Assembly: GCF_002531935.1 (NCBI RefSeq) | Contig: NZ_NWSV01000021.1 | Location: 45,487-109,486 of the forward strand | Source: Rhizobium chutanense | GTDB lineage: Bacteria; Pseudomonadota; Alphaproteobacteria; Rhizobiales; Rhizobiaceae | Length of the DNA stretch: 64,000 nucleotides | Direction: 5' to 3' | In this document: positions 43,831 to 53,020 of the stretch, piece after piece | Layout of the letters: every line of letters starts with the position of its first letter | Position numbering within the stretch: position 1 is the first letter of the stretch | Notes under the pieces: model-generated | Databases searched by the model: none | The model's input: the letters and a program-made list of their open reading frames with translations, nothing else | What the model was told of the DNA's origin: nothing | Translations under genes and position numbers: made by a program

Positions 43831-44801
43831 TGTCAGTCAGCGCATTACGTCAAATCACGCACGATCGCTCGTTGTTCGTTCCTGCTGGGCTTTTTGTGGT
43901 CTTGCTCGTGGCAGTCGCACTCCGCGGCCATGGCCTATTTACAAACAATGGCCTGGCCGGCGCAATCCTTGTTGCGACGCCGTTGATACTGACGGCTCTG
44001 GCCATCACGCCGATCGTGATGGCTGGACGAGGAGCGGTTGATCTTTCAGTGGGACCATTGCTGGGTTTCATCAATGTCACACTTATCACTTGGTTGGTCG
44101 GAAACGGCATAACTAATCCGGTCGCGATCATCGGCTGGGCCGTTGGCCTCGGGGCGGTATTCCAGTTGATCCAGGCGCTTGTGATCATCTACGTCCGCGT
44201 TGCGCCGATCATCGTTACGCTTTCTGGCTTCCTTGTGCTTTCAGGGCTGAATCTCATGGTGATGTCACGCCCAGGCGGCGTTGCGCCAGACTGGATGCTG
44301 ACCTGGGGCGCAGGTACGAGCGTGTTTTCGCCGGTGCTGCTGCTGCTGGTAGCTGCGTACGCCCTCTGGGGTGTTCTCAGGTCTACTATGTTCTACCGAA
44401 ATCTTCGGATGACAGGTGCTGACGAGCGAATGGCTTATACGAGCGGCGTTCAGGTGGACGTGATCCGAATAATCGCTCATGTCGTCGGCGGTGCCTTCGC
44501 GGGCCTTGCTGCCCTCAGCTACACGGCTCTGATTTCGTCAGGCGATCCGACCCAGGGGAGCACCTACACTCTTCAAGCGGTGACTGCGCTGGTGCTTGGA
44601 GGTGCGAGCCTTTCCGGCGGCCGAGGCGGTGCACTTGGATCGACGCTCGGCGCAATCAACATGTTTCTTATCTCTTATCTCCTCTCCACGTTCAACTTCG
44701 GCACGGTGTCCGGTTTTGTCACCCAGATGGCGTTTGGCCTCATCCTAATTGGGTCACTTTTAGTGAACGTCTTCGTCATTAGCCGACGCTCAGTTGCTTG
44801 A
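43830..44801 (+). CDS. RbsC-like ABC permease 1 (importer B)
   Basis: A 323-residue membrane protein with AAGGAG 7 bases before the ATG. Repeated hydrophobic segments (FVVLLVAVALRG, LILTALAITPIVMAG). Signature VMAGRGAVDLSVGPLLGFIN; C-terminal conserved ALVLGGASLSGGRGGALGST. It works with the next permease and the preceding ATPase. Confidence 0.92.
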   Translation: MSVSALRQITHDRSLFVPAGLFVVLLVAVALRGHGLFTNNGLAGAILVATPLILTALAITPIVMAGRGAVDLSVGPLLGFINVTLITWLVGNGITNPVAIIGWAVGLGAVFQLIQALVIIYVRVAPIIVTLSGFLVLSGLNLMVMSRPGGVAPDWMLTWGAGTSVFSPVLLLLVAAYALWGVLRSTMFYRNLRMTGADERMAYTSGVQVDVIRIIAHVVGGAFAGLAALSYTALISSGDPTQGSTYTLQAVTALVLGGASLSGGRGGALGSTLGAINMFLISYLLSTFNFGTVSGFVTQMAFGLILIGSLLVNVFVISRRSVA

Positions 44802-44814
44802 AGGAGCAAGGAAA

Positions 44815-45834
44815 ATGGTCACAACGGTCATGAATTCAGAAATCAGTGAGATCGGGCGGTCGAACGCACTTCGCACACACAAGAGCATCTGGATCGGGTT
44901 CGCTCTTCTCGCCTGCCTGCTTGCTCTCGGCGCGCTACTTGTGCCCGGTTTCGTTTCTTCTCAAAACGCGCGATCTATCCTGTTGCTCGCCGCCTTTCTG
45001 GGGCTTGCTTCAGTAGGTCAAACACTATGTGCGCTTGTCGGCGCCTTGGACCTCTCAATTCCCTACATAATCGGCGGCGCGAATATTTTGCTCCCAAGTC
45101 TCATGGTAGCTGGTCTCCCAGCTCCGGTAGCAATGGCCGTCGTCCTTGTGCTTGGTGCTCTTGTCGGCGCCGCCAACGGTGCCCTGAGCTTCAAGCTGCA
45201 GGGCCAAGCGCTCATTATGTCCTTGGGCGTCGGTTTCGCTGCGGTAGGCGCCGTTCAGATTTATACCTCCTTAGGGTCGCAATTCGGTGGCACCGTCTTT
45301 GCTCCGGTCCCTGTCTGGCTCCGAAACCTCTCGGCCTTTAATGGCAAGTTCTTTGGCCTGCCATTTCCTCCTGTCATTGTCATTTGGGCAGTGGTAGCCG
45401 TCATGCTCGGCTGGTTGATGTACAATACGTGGTTCGGGCGCAGCATCTACGCCATCGGCGGTAGCAGGACCGCTGCGGCCCGTCTTGGGATCTCTGAGTT
45501 CAAGGTTTGGACTGTGATCCACAGCGCCAGCGGTGCGATGTCTGCTATTACGGGCATGCTCCTGCTTGGCTTCTCCGGCGGCGGCTTCGTCGGTGTGGGC
45601 GATCCCTATCTGTTTACCACGGTGGCGGCCGTGGTCATTGGCGGCACGTCTCTGCTGGGTGGTGCGGGCGGCTACGGTGCAACGGTTCTCGGTGTTCTGG
45701 TCCTGACCGTTCTGACCTCGCTCCTCGTCGGGCTTGGGCTGGGTTTTCCTGCACAACAGGCCGTTGTCGGCCTTCTGATCGTGCCGATGGTCGCAATCTA
45801 CGCGCGCACGCCACATATCCGCAATCAGATTTGA
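44815..45834 (+). CDS. RbsC-like ABC permease 2 (importer B)
   Basis: A 339-residue membrane protein; the ATG at 44815 follows AAGGAGCAAGGAAA. Signature LCALVGALDLSIPYIIGGAN. The C-terminal third (ARLGISEFKVW, GGGFVGVGDPYLF, GGTSLLGGAGGYGATVLG, PMVAIYARTPHIRNQI) is the intact homologue of the decayed fragment at 10965-11322. Completes importer B. Confidence 0.93.
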   Translation: MVTTVMNSEISEIGRSNALRTHKSIWIGFALLACLLALGALLVPGFVSSQNARSILLLAAFLGLASVGQTLCALVGALDLSIPYIIGGANILLPSLMVAGLPAPVAMAVVLVLGALVGAANGALSFKLQGQALIMSLGVGFAAVGAVQIYTSLGSQFGGTVFAPVPVWLRNLSAFNGKFFGLPFPPVIVIWAVVAVMLGWLMYNTWFGRSIYAIGGSRTAAARLGISEFKVWTVIHSASGAMSAITGMLLLGFSGGGFVGVGDPYLFTTVAAVVIGGTSLLGGAGGYGATVLGVLVLTVLTSLLVGLGLGFPAQQAVVGLLIVPMVAIYARTPHIRNQI

Positions 45835-45857
45835 ACGCAGTATCGAAAGGAATATCG

Positions 45858-47345
45858 ATGACTATCTCCAGCACGCTTCTTGGTCGCTTGAAGGATCCGT
45901 CTCTGGTACGCGAAGAAATGCTGGTAGGGGGGCAGTGGCTGAAGAATGGAGAAGGCGACAACCAGATCGAAGTCCGTAACCCGTCCACCGGAGACGTGCT
46001 TGCGACGTTGCCAAGCGCTGGACTTCAAGATGTCCGGTCCGCAATCAACGCAGCGAAGATCGCCCAAAAAAAATGGGCGAGCCGTTCGGGCAAAGATCGC
46101 GCCGGCATCATGCGCAAGTTCTTCGATCTCGTTACCGCAAACACCGACGATCTTGCAGTTATCCTGACATCAGAAATGGGCAAGCCGCTCGCTGAGGCGC
46201 GAGGCGAAGTTTCCTATGGCGCCTCGTACATCGAATGGTTTGGGGAAGAGGCAAAACGAGTATATGGCGACACAATACCAGGTCACCAAGCCGACAAGCG
46301 TCTCATGGTAATCAAGCAGCCCGTTGGCGTTGTCGCAGCGATCGCACCATGGAATTTTCCTTCGGCCATGGTTTGTCGCAAGATAGCGCCCGCTTTGGCT
46401 TCCGGCTGCGCGATCATCTTCAAGCCTGCTGCAGAAACTCCTCTTTCAGCGCTCGCTCTCGCGATCCTCGCTGAGCGAGCAGGTGTTCCGAGCGAACTTT
46501 TTAGTGTGCTGCCCACGGACAACGCGCGGATGTTCGGCGAAGAAGTCTGTTCAAATCCGATCGTCAAGAAACTTACATTCACGGGGTCGACGGAAGTTGG
46601 TCGCATTCTGATGGCGCAAGGCGCCCAGAAAATCATGAAGTTGAGCCTCGAGCTCGGCGGCAACGCACCCTTTATCGTCTTCGACGACGCCGATCTGGAC
46701 GAAGCCGTCGAAGGCGCCATGCTCTCCAAGTTCCGCAATGCTGGCCAGACTTGCGTCTGCGCCAACCGCCTCTATGTCCAGAGCGGGATCTACGACCGCT
46801 TCGTGCAGAAGCTTGCCGCTCGGGTTTCCGCTCTCAAGGTGTTGGACGGATTTGAGGAAGGCGCGACCATTGGCCCGCTGATCAACGACGATGCGGTCAG
46901 CAAGCTCTACAACCATATCGAGGATGCCGTAGGCAAGGGCGCTAAGGTCGTTGTCGGTGGCGACCGCGACGCGCGCGGCGGAACATTTGTTCAGCCAACA
47001 CTCCTTTCCGGCGCCACCAAGGACATGAAAGTGGCCCGTGAGGAGACATTCGCTCCGCTCGCTCCGGTCTTCAAGTTCGAGACAGCCGACGAGGTCATCG
47101 AACTCGCAAACGACACCGAATTCGGCCTAGCAGCATACTTCTACGCCAACGACCTCAGGAATGTCTGGAAGGTTACGGAGGCGCTGGAATACGGCATGGT
47201 TGGGGTGAACACGGGCCTTATTTCCACCGAAGTTGCGCCGTTCGGCGGGGTCAAGCAATCTGGCTTCGGCAGGGAAGGGTCGAAATACGGAATGGATGAT
47301 TTTTTGTCCATGAAATACGTGTGCATGGGCGGTATCGGCGCCTAG
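45858..47345 (+). CDS. succinate-semialdehyde dehydrogenase-like aldehyde dehydrogenase (GabD type)
   Basis: A 495-residue enzyme. The ATG at 45858 has AAAGGAA upstream; a longer open frame over the permease is not used. PVGVVAAIAPWNFPSAMVCR, FTGSTEVGRILM, KLSLELGGNAPFIVFDDAD (Glu), RNAGQTCVCANRLYV (Cys), and the GabD-type tail MVGVNTGLISTEVAPFGGVK and SGFGREGSKYGMDDF. Oxidises succinate semialdehyde or another semialdehyde to a dicarboxylate that can enter the TCA cycle. Last certain gene of importer operon B. Confidence 0.92.
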   Translation: MTISSTLLGRLKDPSLVREEMLVGGQWLKNGEGDNQIEVRNPSTGDVLATLPSAGLQDVRSAINAAKIAQKKWASRSGKDRAGIMRKFFDLVTANTDDLAVILTSEMGKPLAEARGEVSYGASYIEWFGEEAKRVYGDTIPGHQADKRLMVIKQPVGVVAAIAPWNFPSAMVCRKIAPALASGCAIIFKPAAETPLSALALAILAERAGVPSELFSVLPTDNARMFGEEVCSNPIVKKLTFTGSTEVGRILMAQGAQKIMKLSLELGGNAPFIVFDDADLDEAVEGAMLSKFRNAGQTCVCANRLYVQSGIYDRFVQKLAARVSALKVLDGFEEGATIGPLINDDAVSKLYNHIEDAVGKGAKVVVGGDRDARGGTFVQPTLLSGATKDMKVAREETFAPLAPVFKFETADEVIELANDTEFGLAAYFYANDLRNVWKVTEALEYGMVGVNTGLISTEVAPFGGVKQSGFGREGSKYGMDDFLSMKYVCMGGIGA

Positions 47346-47399
47346 GGCAACCAAAGGATTGCGGTTCGGCGACTGGATGCATATCGAGGGGAGGTGGAT

Positions 47400-48809
47400 T
47401 TGTTCAACAAAGGCAAGACAGGGGCACTCGCCGAATCGGCTTCGAACACCTCCCAGAAGGCCGACTTGTTTGGGCGTTTCGCTGGAGTCGGTCTCTGGGA
47501 TGTGTACCTGCCTTCGGCAACGGCCGGGGGACAAGAGCGACATACTTTCTCCGCCGAATTTCGACGTCTATTAGGGTTCCGATCGGAAGCTGATTTTCCA
47601 AACGTGGTTTCCTCGTGGGCGACACGCATTCATCCGGATGATTTGGAATTCGTCACCTCCTCGTTCGGGGCGCATCTTGCCGATGCCAGCGGCAAGACAT
47701 CGTTCGATGTAACGTACAGGCTGGCTACTGCATCGGGTGAGTACCGGTGGTTCCGATCAACTGGCGGAACTGACCGCAGGTCAGACGGTAGTGCATGGGC
47801 GGCGGGATCGCTCATCGACATTCACGCTCAAAAGACTCTAGAACTCCAGGTCCAGCAAGATGCCGAGCTGGATAGGAATTTCCTTGAGGCGCTTTCGCGC
47901 GCGATGGCGGCGCTTGCCGACGGCGACCTCCTGAACCGCATGCCGGACACAGATCAAAAATTTGAAAAGTCTGCTCAAGACTTCAACAAAGCCGTGTCCT
48001 CGCTGGCGTCTGCTTTGGGGAATGTTCTGGAAAGCGCTGAAAAGATAACCGACAAAGCGAGGTCAATAACCGTCGCAGCCAACCGTCTGTCATCACGATC
48101 GGAGATACAGGCCGTCAGGGTTGAAGAAAGTGCTGCCGCACTTGGACAGATCAACCAAGCAATTGGAGCCTCTCTGCGTAATACCGAGACCGCAATCGCT
48201 GGCATGGCGAAAGCTCAGGAAGAAGCTCAATCGGCAAGCGCAATAGTGCGAGATGCAACCGCTTCGGTGCAAGAGATAGCGACCTCGTCGAATGAGATTT
48301 CGGGCATCACATCGATGATCGACGAGATAGCATTTCAGACGAACCTCTTAGCTCTGAACGCTGGCGTCGAGGCCGCAAGAGCCGGCGAGTCCGGGCGCGG
48401 GTTCGCGGTGGTGGCAACGGAGGTACGGGCACTCGCGCAACGCTCCGCAGTTGCAGCCAAGAAGATACGGGAGCTCTTGGATCAAGCCTCCAAAGAGGTG
48501 GACATTGGCGTCCAAAAGGTCGCGAACGCAGAGAGTTCCCTCCAGAAGATTTCGACGCGCATCGCCGAACTTGTGCAGCTTATTGGATTGATCGCTACGT
48601 CGACGAGAGAGCAGGCTTCGGCCGTGCGGCAGCTCAGTGATGCAGTCGCGAGCATCGATGAGGACACGCAGCTCAACGCGACTATGGCATCCGATACGAA
48701 CAACGCTTGCGCTCAGCTCGATGGCATTGTGGAGCAACTTACCAAAGGGCTTCAGCTATTTCAGGTCAGGAGCAGAGCTATGGATCGTCTGCGCTTGGTT
48801 TCCAAGTAA
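47400..48809 (+). CDS. soluble PAS-containing methyl-accepting chemotaxis protein
   Basis: A 469-residue chemoreceptor. TTG at 47400 is preferred (GGGGAGG 5 bases before); a GTG 6 bases earlier would overlap that site. No membrane segment. A PAS domain (about 35-140: GLWDVYLPS, EFRRLLGF, YRLATASGEYRWFRSTGG) is followed by a short linker and the signalling domain with the hairpin tip IAFQTNLLALNAGVEAARAG and ALAQRSAVAAKKIRELL. It probably senses an internal signal (redox, FAD/haem or metabolite). It begins 54 bases after the SSADH gene and may be cotranscribed. Confidence 0.9.
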   Translation: MFNKGKTGALAESASNTSQKADLFGRFAGVGLWDVYLPSATAGGQERHTFSAEFRRLLGFRSEADFPNVVSSWATRIHPDDLEFVTSSFGAHLADASGKTSFDVTYRLATASGEYRWFRSTGGTDRRSDGSAWAAGSLIDIHAQKTLELQVQQDAELDRNFLEALSRAMAALADGDLLNRMPDTDQKFEKSAQDFNKAVSSLASALGNVLESAEKITDKARSITVAANRLSSRSEIQAVRVEESAAALGQINQAIGASLRNTETAIAGMAKAQEEAQSASAIVRDATASVQEIATSSNEISGITSMIDEIAFQTNLLALNAGVEAARAGESGRGFAVVATEVRALAQRSAVAAKKIRELLDQASKEVDIGVQKVANAESSLQKISTRIAELVQLIGLIATSTREQASAVRQLSDAVASIDEDTQLNATMASDTNNACAQLDGIVEQLTKGLQLFQVRSRAMDRLRLVSK

Positions 48810-48878
48810 GCAACGCCAAGCACTCGTGTGTATTGCGCGGATAGACCTTGCCACCTGCAGCTATTGAGGGAACGACAC

Positions 48879-49064
48879 ATGAGTGAGTTTTTGAAAAACA
48901 GCATTATCGTCCCACCGACCTCGACCCTGGAACGCGAGAATGGCGAGTGCCTATCTGAGGGCCAGTCCGCAATAGACGTTGACGCGCTCGACGATGCTGC
49001 GCGTGCAAGCGTTGAGGGCCAGACGAATGCCATACGTCCCAGCGAGCCGCGTGTGAAAGCGTAG
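48879..49064 (+). CDS. small acidic protein of unknown function
   Basis: A 61-residue protein, MSEFLKNSIIVPPTSTLERE at its start, with GAGGGA 8 bases upstream. Acidic middle (AIDVDALDDAARASVEG), no hydrophobic segment. It lies 69 bases after the chemoreceptor. I do not recognise it, and it may not be translated. Confidence 0.4.
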   Translation: MSEFLKNSIIVPPTSTLERENGECLSEGQSAIDVDALDDAARASVEGQTNAIRPSEPRVKA

Positions 49065-49346
49065 GTCTCTCCGGAAAGGCACCGATTCCCAGCGACATCC
49101 GTGGGCGCTGCCTGGAAGATCCAACTGAGGTACGGCCAGAAAATCGACGCGCGCGCCAAAGACCTCGTGAAGCCGGACGTCGAAAAAACCGATGGATTAT
49201 CCGTCGATCATCTTTCCATGTCCTCGTGGCTGCTTGGGGTCGGAGAGGCGTGAGAAAACGCAATTTGGAGATAGGTGTGTGCATTCCTCGTTGAGACATG
49301 AACGAGTCGCTGGATCTCACGATTTCCCACATGGACCATTTACCGC
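49065..49346. other. gap between the small acidic protein and the SDR-like gene
   Basis: 282 bases. No convincing gene, repeat or GntR operator was seen; open frames across it are short or antisense to neighbours. Confidence 0.3.
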
Positions 49347-50108
49347 GTGAAACCAGTATCTCAGACTCACAATGCACGCCGGACGCCGCCGACGGAGGGG
49401 TCTATTGAAGGAGGCCAGACCGCTGCCGGCTTTCATGCTAGCAAGGTATGCGTGTTGGTGGGCGCGTCAAACCCGGTCGGTTTCTGTCTTGCGCAGTCTT
49501 TCCTCGAAACTGGCTACCGTGTCGCCGTAGGCGACCTCGACCCTTCAGATTTCAGTTCATTAACCGCGGTCTCGGGGACGAATTTGTTTCCGGTTAAGGT
49601 CAATTTGAATCGGGACGTGTATGTCAATTCAATGGTCGATCAGGTCTACCTACGCTGGAGCCGGGTCGATATTCTGGTAAACATAGCCTTCCGTCGTCGT
49701 GAACTCGCGGATCCGCTTTCCGCTACAGATCTTGGGCTTGATGCCGTTTCCAATCTAATAAGGGTTACAAGTGCTTTCGGCTCCCGGCTCCAGGGAGAGG
49801 AACTCGCTGTTGTGAATATCGCATGGTTCGACGAGAAGACGCTGCTAGAGGCCGACCGCGAGGCTGTGCTCCAAGCGGCCTTACGAACTACGACGAGTGC
49901 GATGGCGAAGAAGTATTTCAATTTGGGGCTTCGAATAAACGCTGTTCATGCCAGAAATGCGCGTTCTACATCTTGCATTCAAAGTGAGACGCTTAGGACA
50001 CTTGTTCAAGCTGTCCAATTCCTCGCGAGTTCAGAAATGTCTGGAAAGCTCACCGGGAACGTCTTGGACATCGACCTGAAACCTGAGGATATTCCGTTCC
50101 GAGGATAA
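49347..50108 (+). CDS. degenerate short-chain dehydrogenase-like protein
   Basis: A 253-residue Rossmann protein. VCVLVGASNPVGFCLAQSFL is a loose nucleotide motif, DILVNIAFRRRELADPLSAT stands for the NNAG strand, and ends FLASSEMSGKLTGNVLDIDL like an SDR. Where the catalytic Tyr-x-x-x-Lys should be (before AMAKKYFNLGLRINAVHA) there is neither Tyr nor Lys. It is probably not an oxidoreductase; it may bind a nucleotide or regulate. The start codon is uncertain. It sits between two chemoreceptors. Confidence 0.65.
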   Translation: MKPVSQTHNARRTPPTEGSIEGGQTAAGFHASKVCVLVGASNPVGFCLAQSFLETGYRVAVGDLDPSDFSSLTAVSGTNLFPVKVNLNRDVYVNSMVDQVYLRWSRVDILVNIAFRRRELADPLSATDLGLDAVSNLIRVTSAFGSRLQGEELAVVNIAWFDEKTLLEADREAVLQAALRTTTSAMAKKYFNLGLRINAVHARNARSTSCIQSETLRTLVQAVQFLASSEMSGKLTGNVLDIDLKPEDIPFRG

Positions 50109-50291
50109 TTCGTAACGATATTAGCTTGTTGTTAACGTTGATAGTTTGAACGTCAATTCGACGTGGAAATCCTAACAGGATGTAAACCAGTTTGCATTTC
50201 CGCAGTCGAACATTCTTCCTCTTCGTTTAGGTCGAATAACTAAAATTCCAGAGATGGGTGGCAGTGCCCGCTTTAGTCATCTGGAGGTTTT

Positions 50292-52808
50292 ATGTTCGTC
50301 GATCGCTTGCTATCCGCTTTCAGCATTAGAGCGAAAGTCTTATTGGTATTGGTGCCGCTGGTCATGATATTGGCGGCCGTGGGTGTCGTGAGCCTTCAGG
50401 CGACCGGTTTGCTGCAATCTCGCCTTCGGCTATCGAGCGAAGTTCTTGAGACTTTGAGCGGATTTCGGGACGTCTCCGAGAGCATGAACCGGTTTTTGGC
50501 GCAGAGTTCGACGGAGAACCGTGATGAGGCCCTGGCAAGTCTAAACCGGCAGGGCGCCACGATGCTGTCGCTTCAGGAAGCCGCGGCTGACGTTGGTAGT
50601 GACACTCGCGCTCTTGAAAGCAGTGAGTCAGCGATGTCCGCTATTGCTGACAGCATGGACCGCATGTGGTCCCTGCACAACGATGAGCTCTCCATTCGTC
50701 ATGACCTTACCGCGAACTTGACCGAGATCAAGCGGGTCGCGGCCGACCTCGAGCTGGCCGCGGTTAAAATCCGCGCGCAGGTTCGCAACCAGGAAAACTC
50801 TGGCAAAACGATGCTCAGGGAGGCTACCCGCTCAATTGACACGGCGTCAATTATGCAGCGTTTGTCGGAAAACTTGGTGAATCTGCCAGCCGGCGCGATG
50901 CAAACCCCCGAGGAACAGCAACAGGCGCTAATGATCAAAAAGGCGATGAAAACTGTCAAGCGAGTCGTTGCAACGGGTGATGATGGACAAGCAGTCGCAA
51001 ACTTGGAACAGGCAATCTCCAGGATCGTCGCTGGTTCCGGGCTGGATAGCGCTTTCCTTCATAGTCTTGGGATCGATCTTAATGCCTTCGCCCCGCGACT
51101 GCGAAATGACGCCATACAGCATATGATCGAGGGAACCCATGCAGTGCGAGCCTTGGATAAGTCATTGGCAGAATCGGAGACGCTCGTTGCGGCAGTGGCA
51201 TCAGTAAGCCAAGACGCTGATTCGATAGAGATTGAGATAAACAATCTGTTGCGGGCGGCCAGCCCGGAAAATCAAAAGCGGCTCGTTGAGCAACTTACGA
51301 AACTGACTCGTGACACCGTAGCGGTTGGAGGCGTAGCCAGTTCATTGCCAGACTTCCACAAAATGGAGGAGATCCTCTTCTTACAGGGGGATGCCATCCA
51401 ACAGAATACCGAGAAGTTGGTCAAGATCGCGGAAGGGCGGCAGGCGCAGTACGCAGACGCGGATAAGACCGTCCAGTCGATCTGGAAAAATCTCGTGTCG
51501 TTCGCGTCCACTCAGGAACATGATGCTCACCGGGAAAGCGATTTCGCCCGACTGTTGTCCACAGCTGCTACCGTCGCGGGTGTTTTGGTCGCCCTCTTGG
51601 CTGGCCTTGGCCTGATGGCGACATTGCGCGCACCAATCGAACGGATCGCAAAGCGCATGCAGGGGCTAGCAACCGGCGATCTTCAGTCAGACATCGCTGG
51701 CTGCCAGCGAAAAGACGAGATTGGCGATATGGCTCGCGCGCTTGAGGTTTTTCGCGGAAATGCGGTCTCGAAGCTCGAGGTGGAAGCGCGTGCAGAAAAC
51801 GACCGGAAAATGGCTGATCAGGAGCGGACGGATCGGGAATTTGAACGTGCTCAGCTTGAGAAAGAAGTGTCCAGCGCTGTGCAAACACTCGGGGAGGCAC
51901 TGTCTCGATTGGCGCGAGGAGACATCTCGCAGACCATCGACCGCCACTTCCATCCCAATCTCGAGCAACTGCGGCGTGACTTCAACCACTCACTGTCGGT
52001 CTTAAGGGATACCGTGTCCCATATCGACGAAAACACCCAACAAATCAAATGGGGAACCAATGAACTTTTCAAAGCCTCTGATGATTTGTCGCGCCGGACT
52101 GAACGACAAGCTGCGTCTCTCGAAGAAACTGCGGCAGCCGTTGAGCAGGTGACTGCGACTGTGAGGAATTCCTCTGAGAATGCCTGTGAGACACAAGCGT
52201 TCGTTTCCGCAGTCAAAGAACATGCCGAGGGCGCGGCCATCATTGTAACTGATGCTATAAACGCCATGGGGAGAATTCAGGATGCATCCTACAAGATCGG
52301 TCAGATCATAGGATTGATCGACACGATTGCATTCCAGACAAACCTGCTTGCGCTGAATGCCGGCGTTGAAGCAGCTCGTGCCGGCGATGCTGGAAAAGGC
52401 TTCGCGGTAGTCGCACAGGAAGTGCGCGAGCTCGCACAAAGATCGTCAGCCGCAGCGCTAGAGATACGACACTTGATTTCAGAATCTTCGTCAGAGGTGG
52501 CCGTCGGTTCAGATTACGTTGGAAAGACCGGGGACGCCCTGCACAGCATTGCGGCATCGATCGTGCAGATTTCTGATCGCATCGACCAGATAGTGAGCTC
52601 CAGCCGCGAACAGGCGACTTCACTTGCTGAGATCAATAATAACGTCAATGTCCTTGATCAGGGGACGCAGCAGAATGCAGCCATGGCTGAGCAGACAAAC
52701 GCTGCAGCGAAGACGCTTTCTGATCAGACTGTCGAACTCAGCGAACGGCTTGCTGGGTTCAAGTTGACAGATCACAGGACGGCTCATCTGGAAAGCCTAG
52801 CTGCATAA
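50292..52808 (+). CDS. membrane methyl-accepting chemotaxis protein with a large periplasmic domain
   Basis: An 838-residue transmembrane chemoreceptor. TM1 lies at about residues 14-36 (VLLVLVPLVMILAAVGVVSL), then some 380 helical periplasmic residues, TM2 at about 420-442 (AATVAGVLVALLAGLGLMAT), HAMP (RIAKRMQGLATGDLQSDIAG) and the signalling hairpin with IAFQTNLLALNAGVEAARAG. GGAGG precedes the ATG. The periplasmic part is long enough for a helical-bimodular-type sensor. The gene for an orphan periplasmic binding protein starts 212 bases later, so the receptor may read that protein's ligand-bound form (inference). Confidence 0.92.
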   Translation: MFVDRLLSAFSIRAKVLLVLVPLVMILAAVGVVSLQATGLLQSRLRLSSEVLETLSGFRDVSESMNRFLAQSSTENRDEALASLNRQGATMLSLQEAAADVGSDTRALESSESAMSAIADSMDRMWSLHNDELSIRHDLTANLTEIKRVAADLELAAVKIRAQVRNQENSGKTMLREATRSIDTASIMQRLSENLVNLPAGAMQTPEEQQQALMIKKAMKTVKRVVATGDDGQAVANLEQAISRIVAGSGLDSAFLHSLGIDLNAFAPRLRNDAIQHMIEGTHAVRALDKSLAESETLVAAVASVSQDADSIEIEINNLLRAASPENQKRLVEQLTKLTRDTVAVGGVASSLPDFHKMEEILFLQGDAIQQNTEKLVKIAEGRQAQYADADKTVQSIWKNLVSFASTQEHDAHRESDFARLLSTAATVAGVLVALLAGLGLMATLRAPIERIAKRMQGLATGDLQSDIAGCQRKDEIGDMARALEVFRGNAVSKLEVEARAENDRKMADQERTDREFERAQLEKEVSSAVQTLGEALSRLARGDISQTIDRHFHPNLEQLRRDFNHSLSVLRDTVSHIDENTQQIKWGTNELFKASDDLSRRTERQAASLEETAAAVEQVTATVRNSSENACETQAFVSAVKEHAEGAAIIVTDAINAMGRIQDASYKIGQIIGLIDTIAFQTNLLALNAGVEAARAGDAGKGFAVVAQEVRELAQRSSAAALEIRHLISESSSEVAVGSDYVGKTGDALHSIAASIVQISDRIDQIVSSSREQATSLAEINNNVNVLDQGTQQNAAMAEQTNAAAKTLSDQTVELSERLAGFKLTDHRTAHLESLAA

Positions 52809-53020
52809 GGCAGCGTAGTTAGATTCGATGCGTTCCGATGGCGGCCATGCCGCCATCCAATCGAATTCACATACCAAGCGCCCGATTTTTGCTTCGATGC
52901 GCCGGTCTCCCTCCTGGTAGCTCTTTGTCGCTCTCCGTCGCGCAGGATTCAGCACGGCCCGGCTCAACCTACGACAATGAGACTATCTTCCAGTGCTCAG
53001 ACTATGAAAGGTGTCAATCC

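Noticed and set aside
45507..45857. N-terminal extension of the SSADH-like gene over the permease
   Set aside because: Reads over the permease coding sequence out of frame, and the enzyme family starts at 45858.
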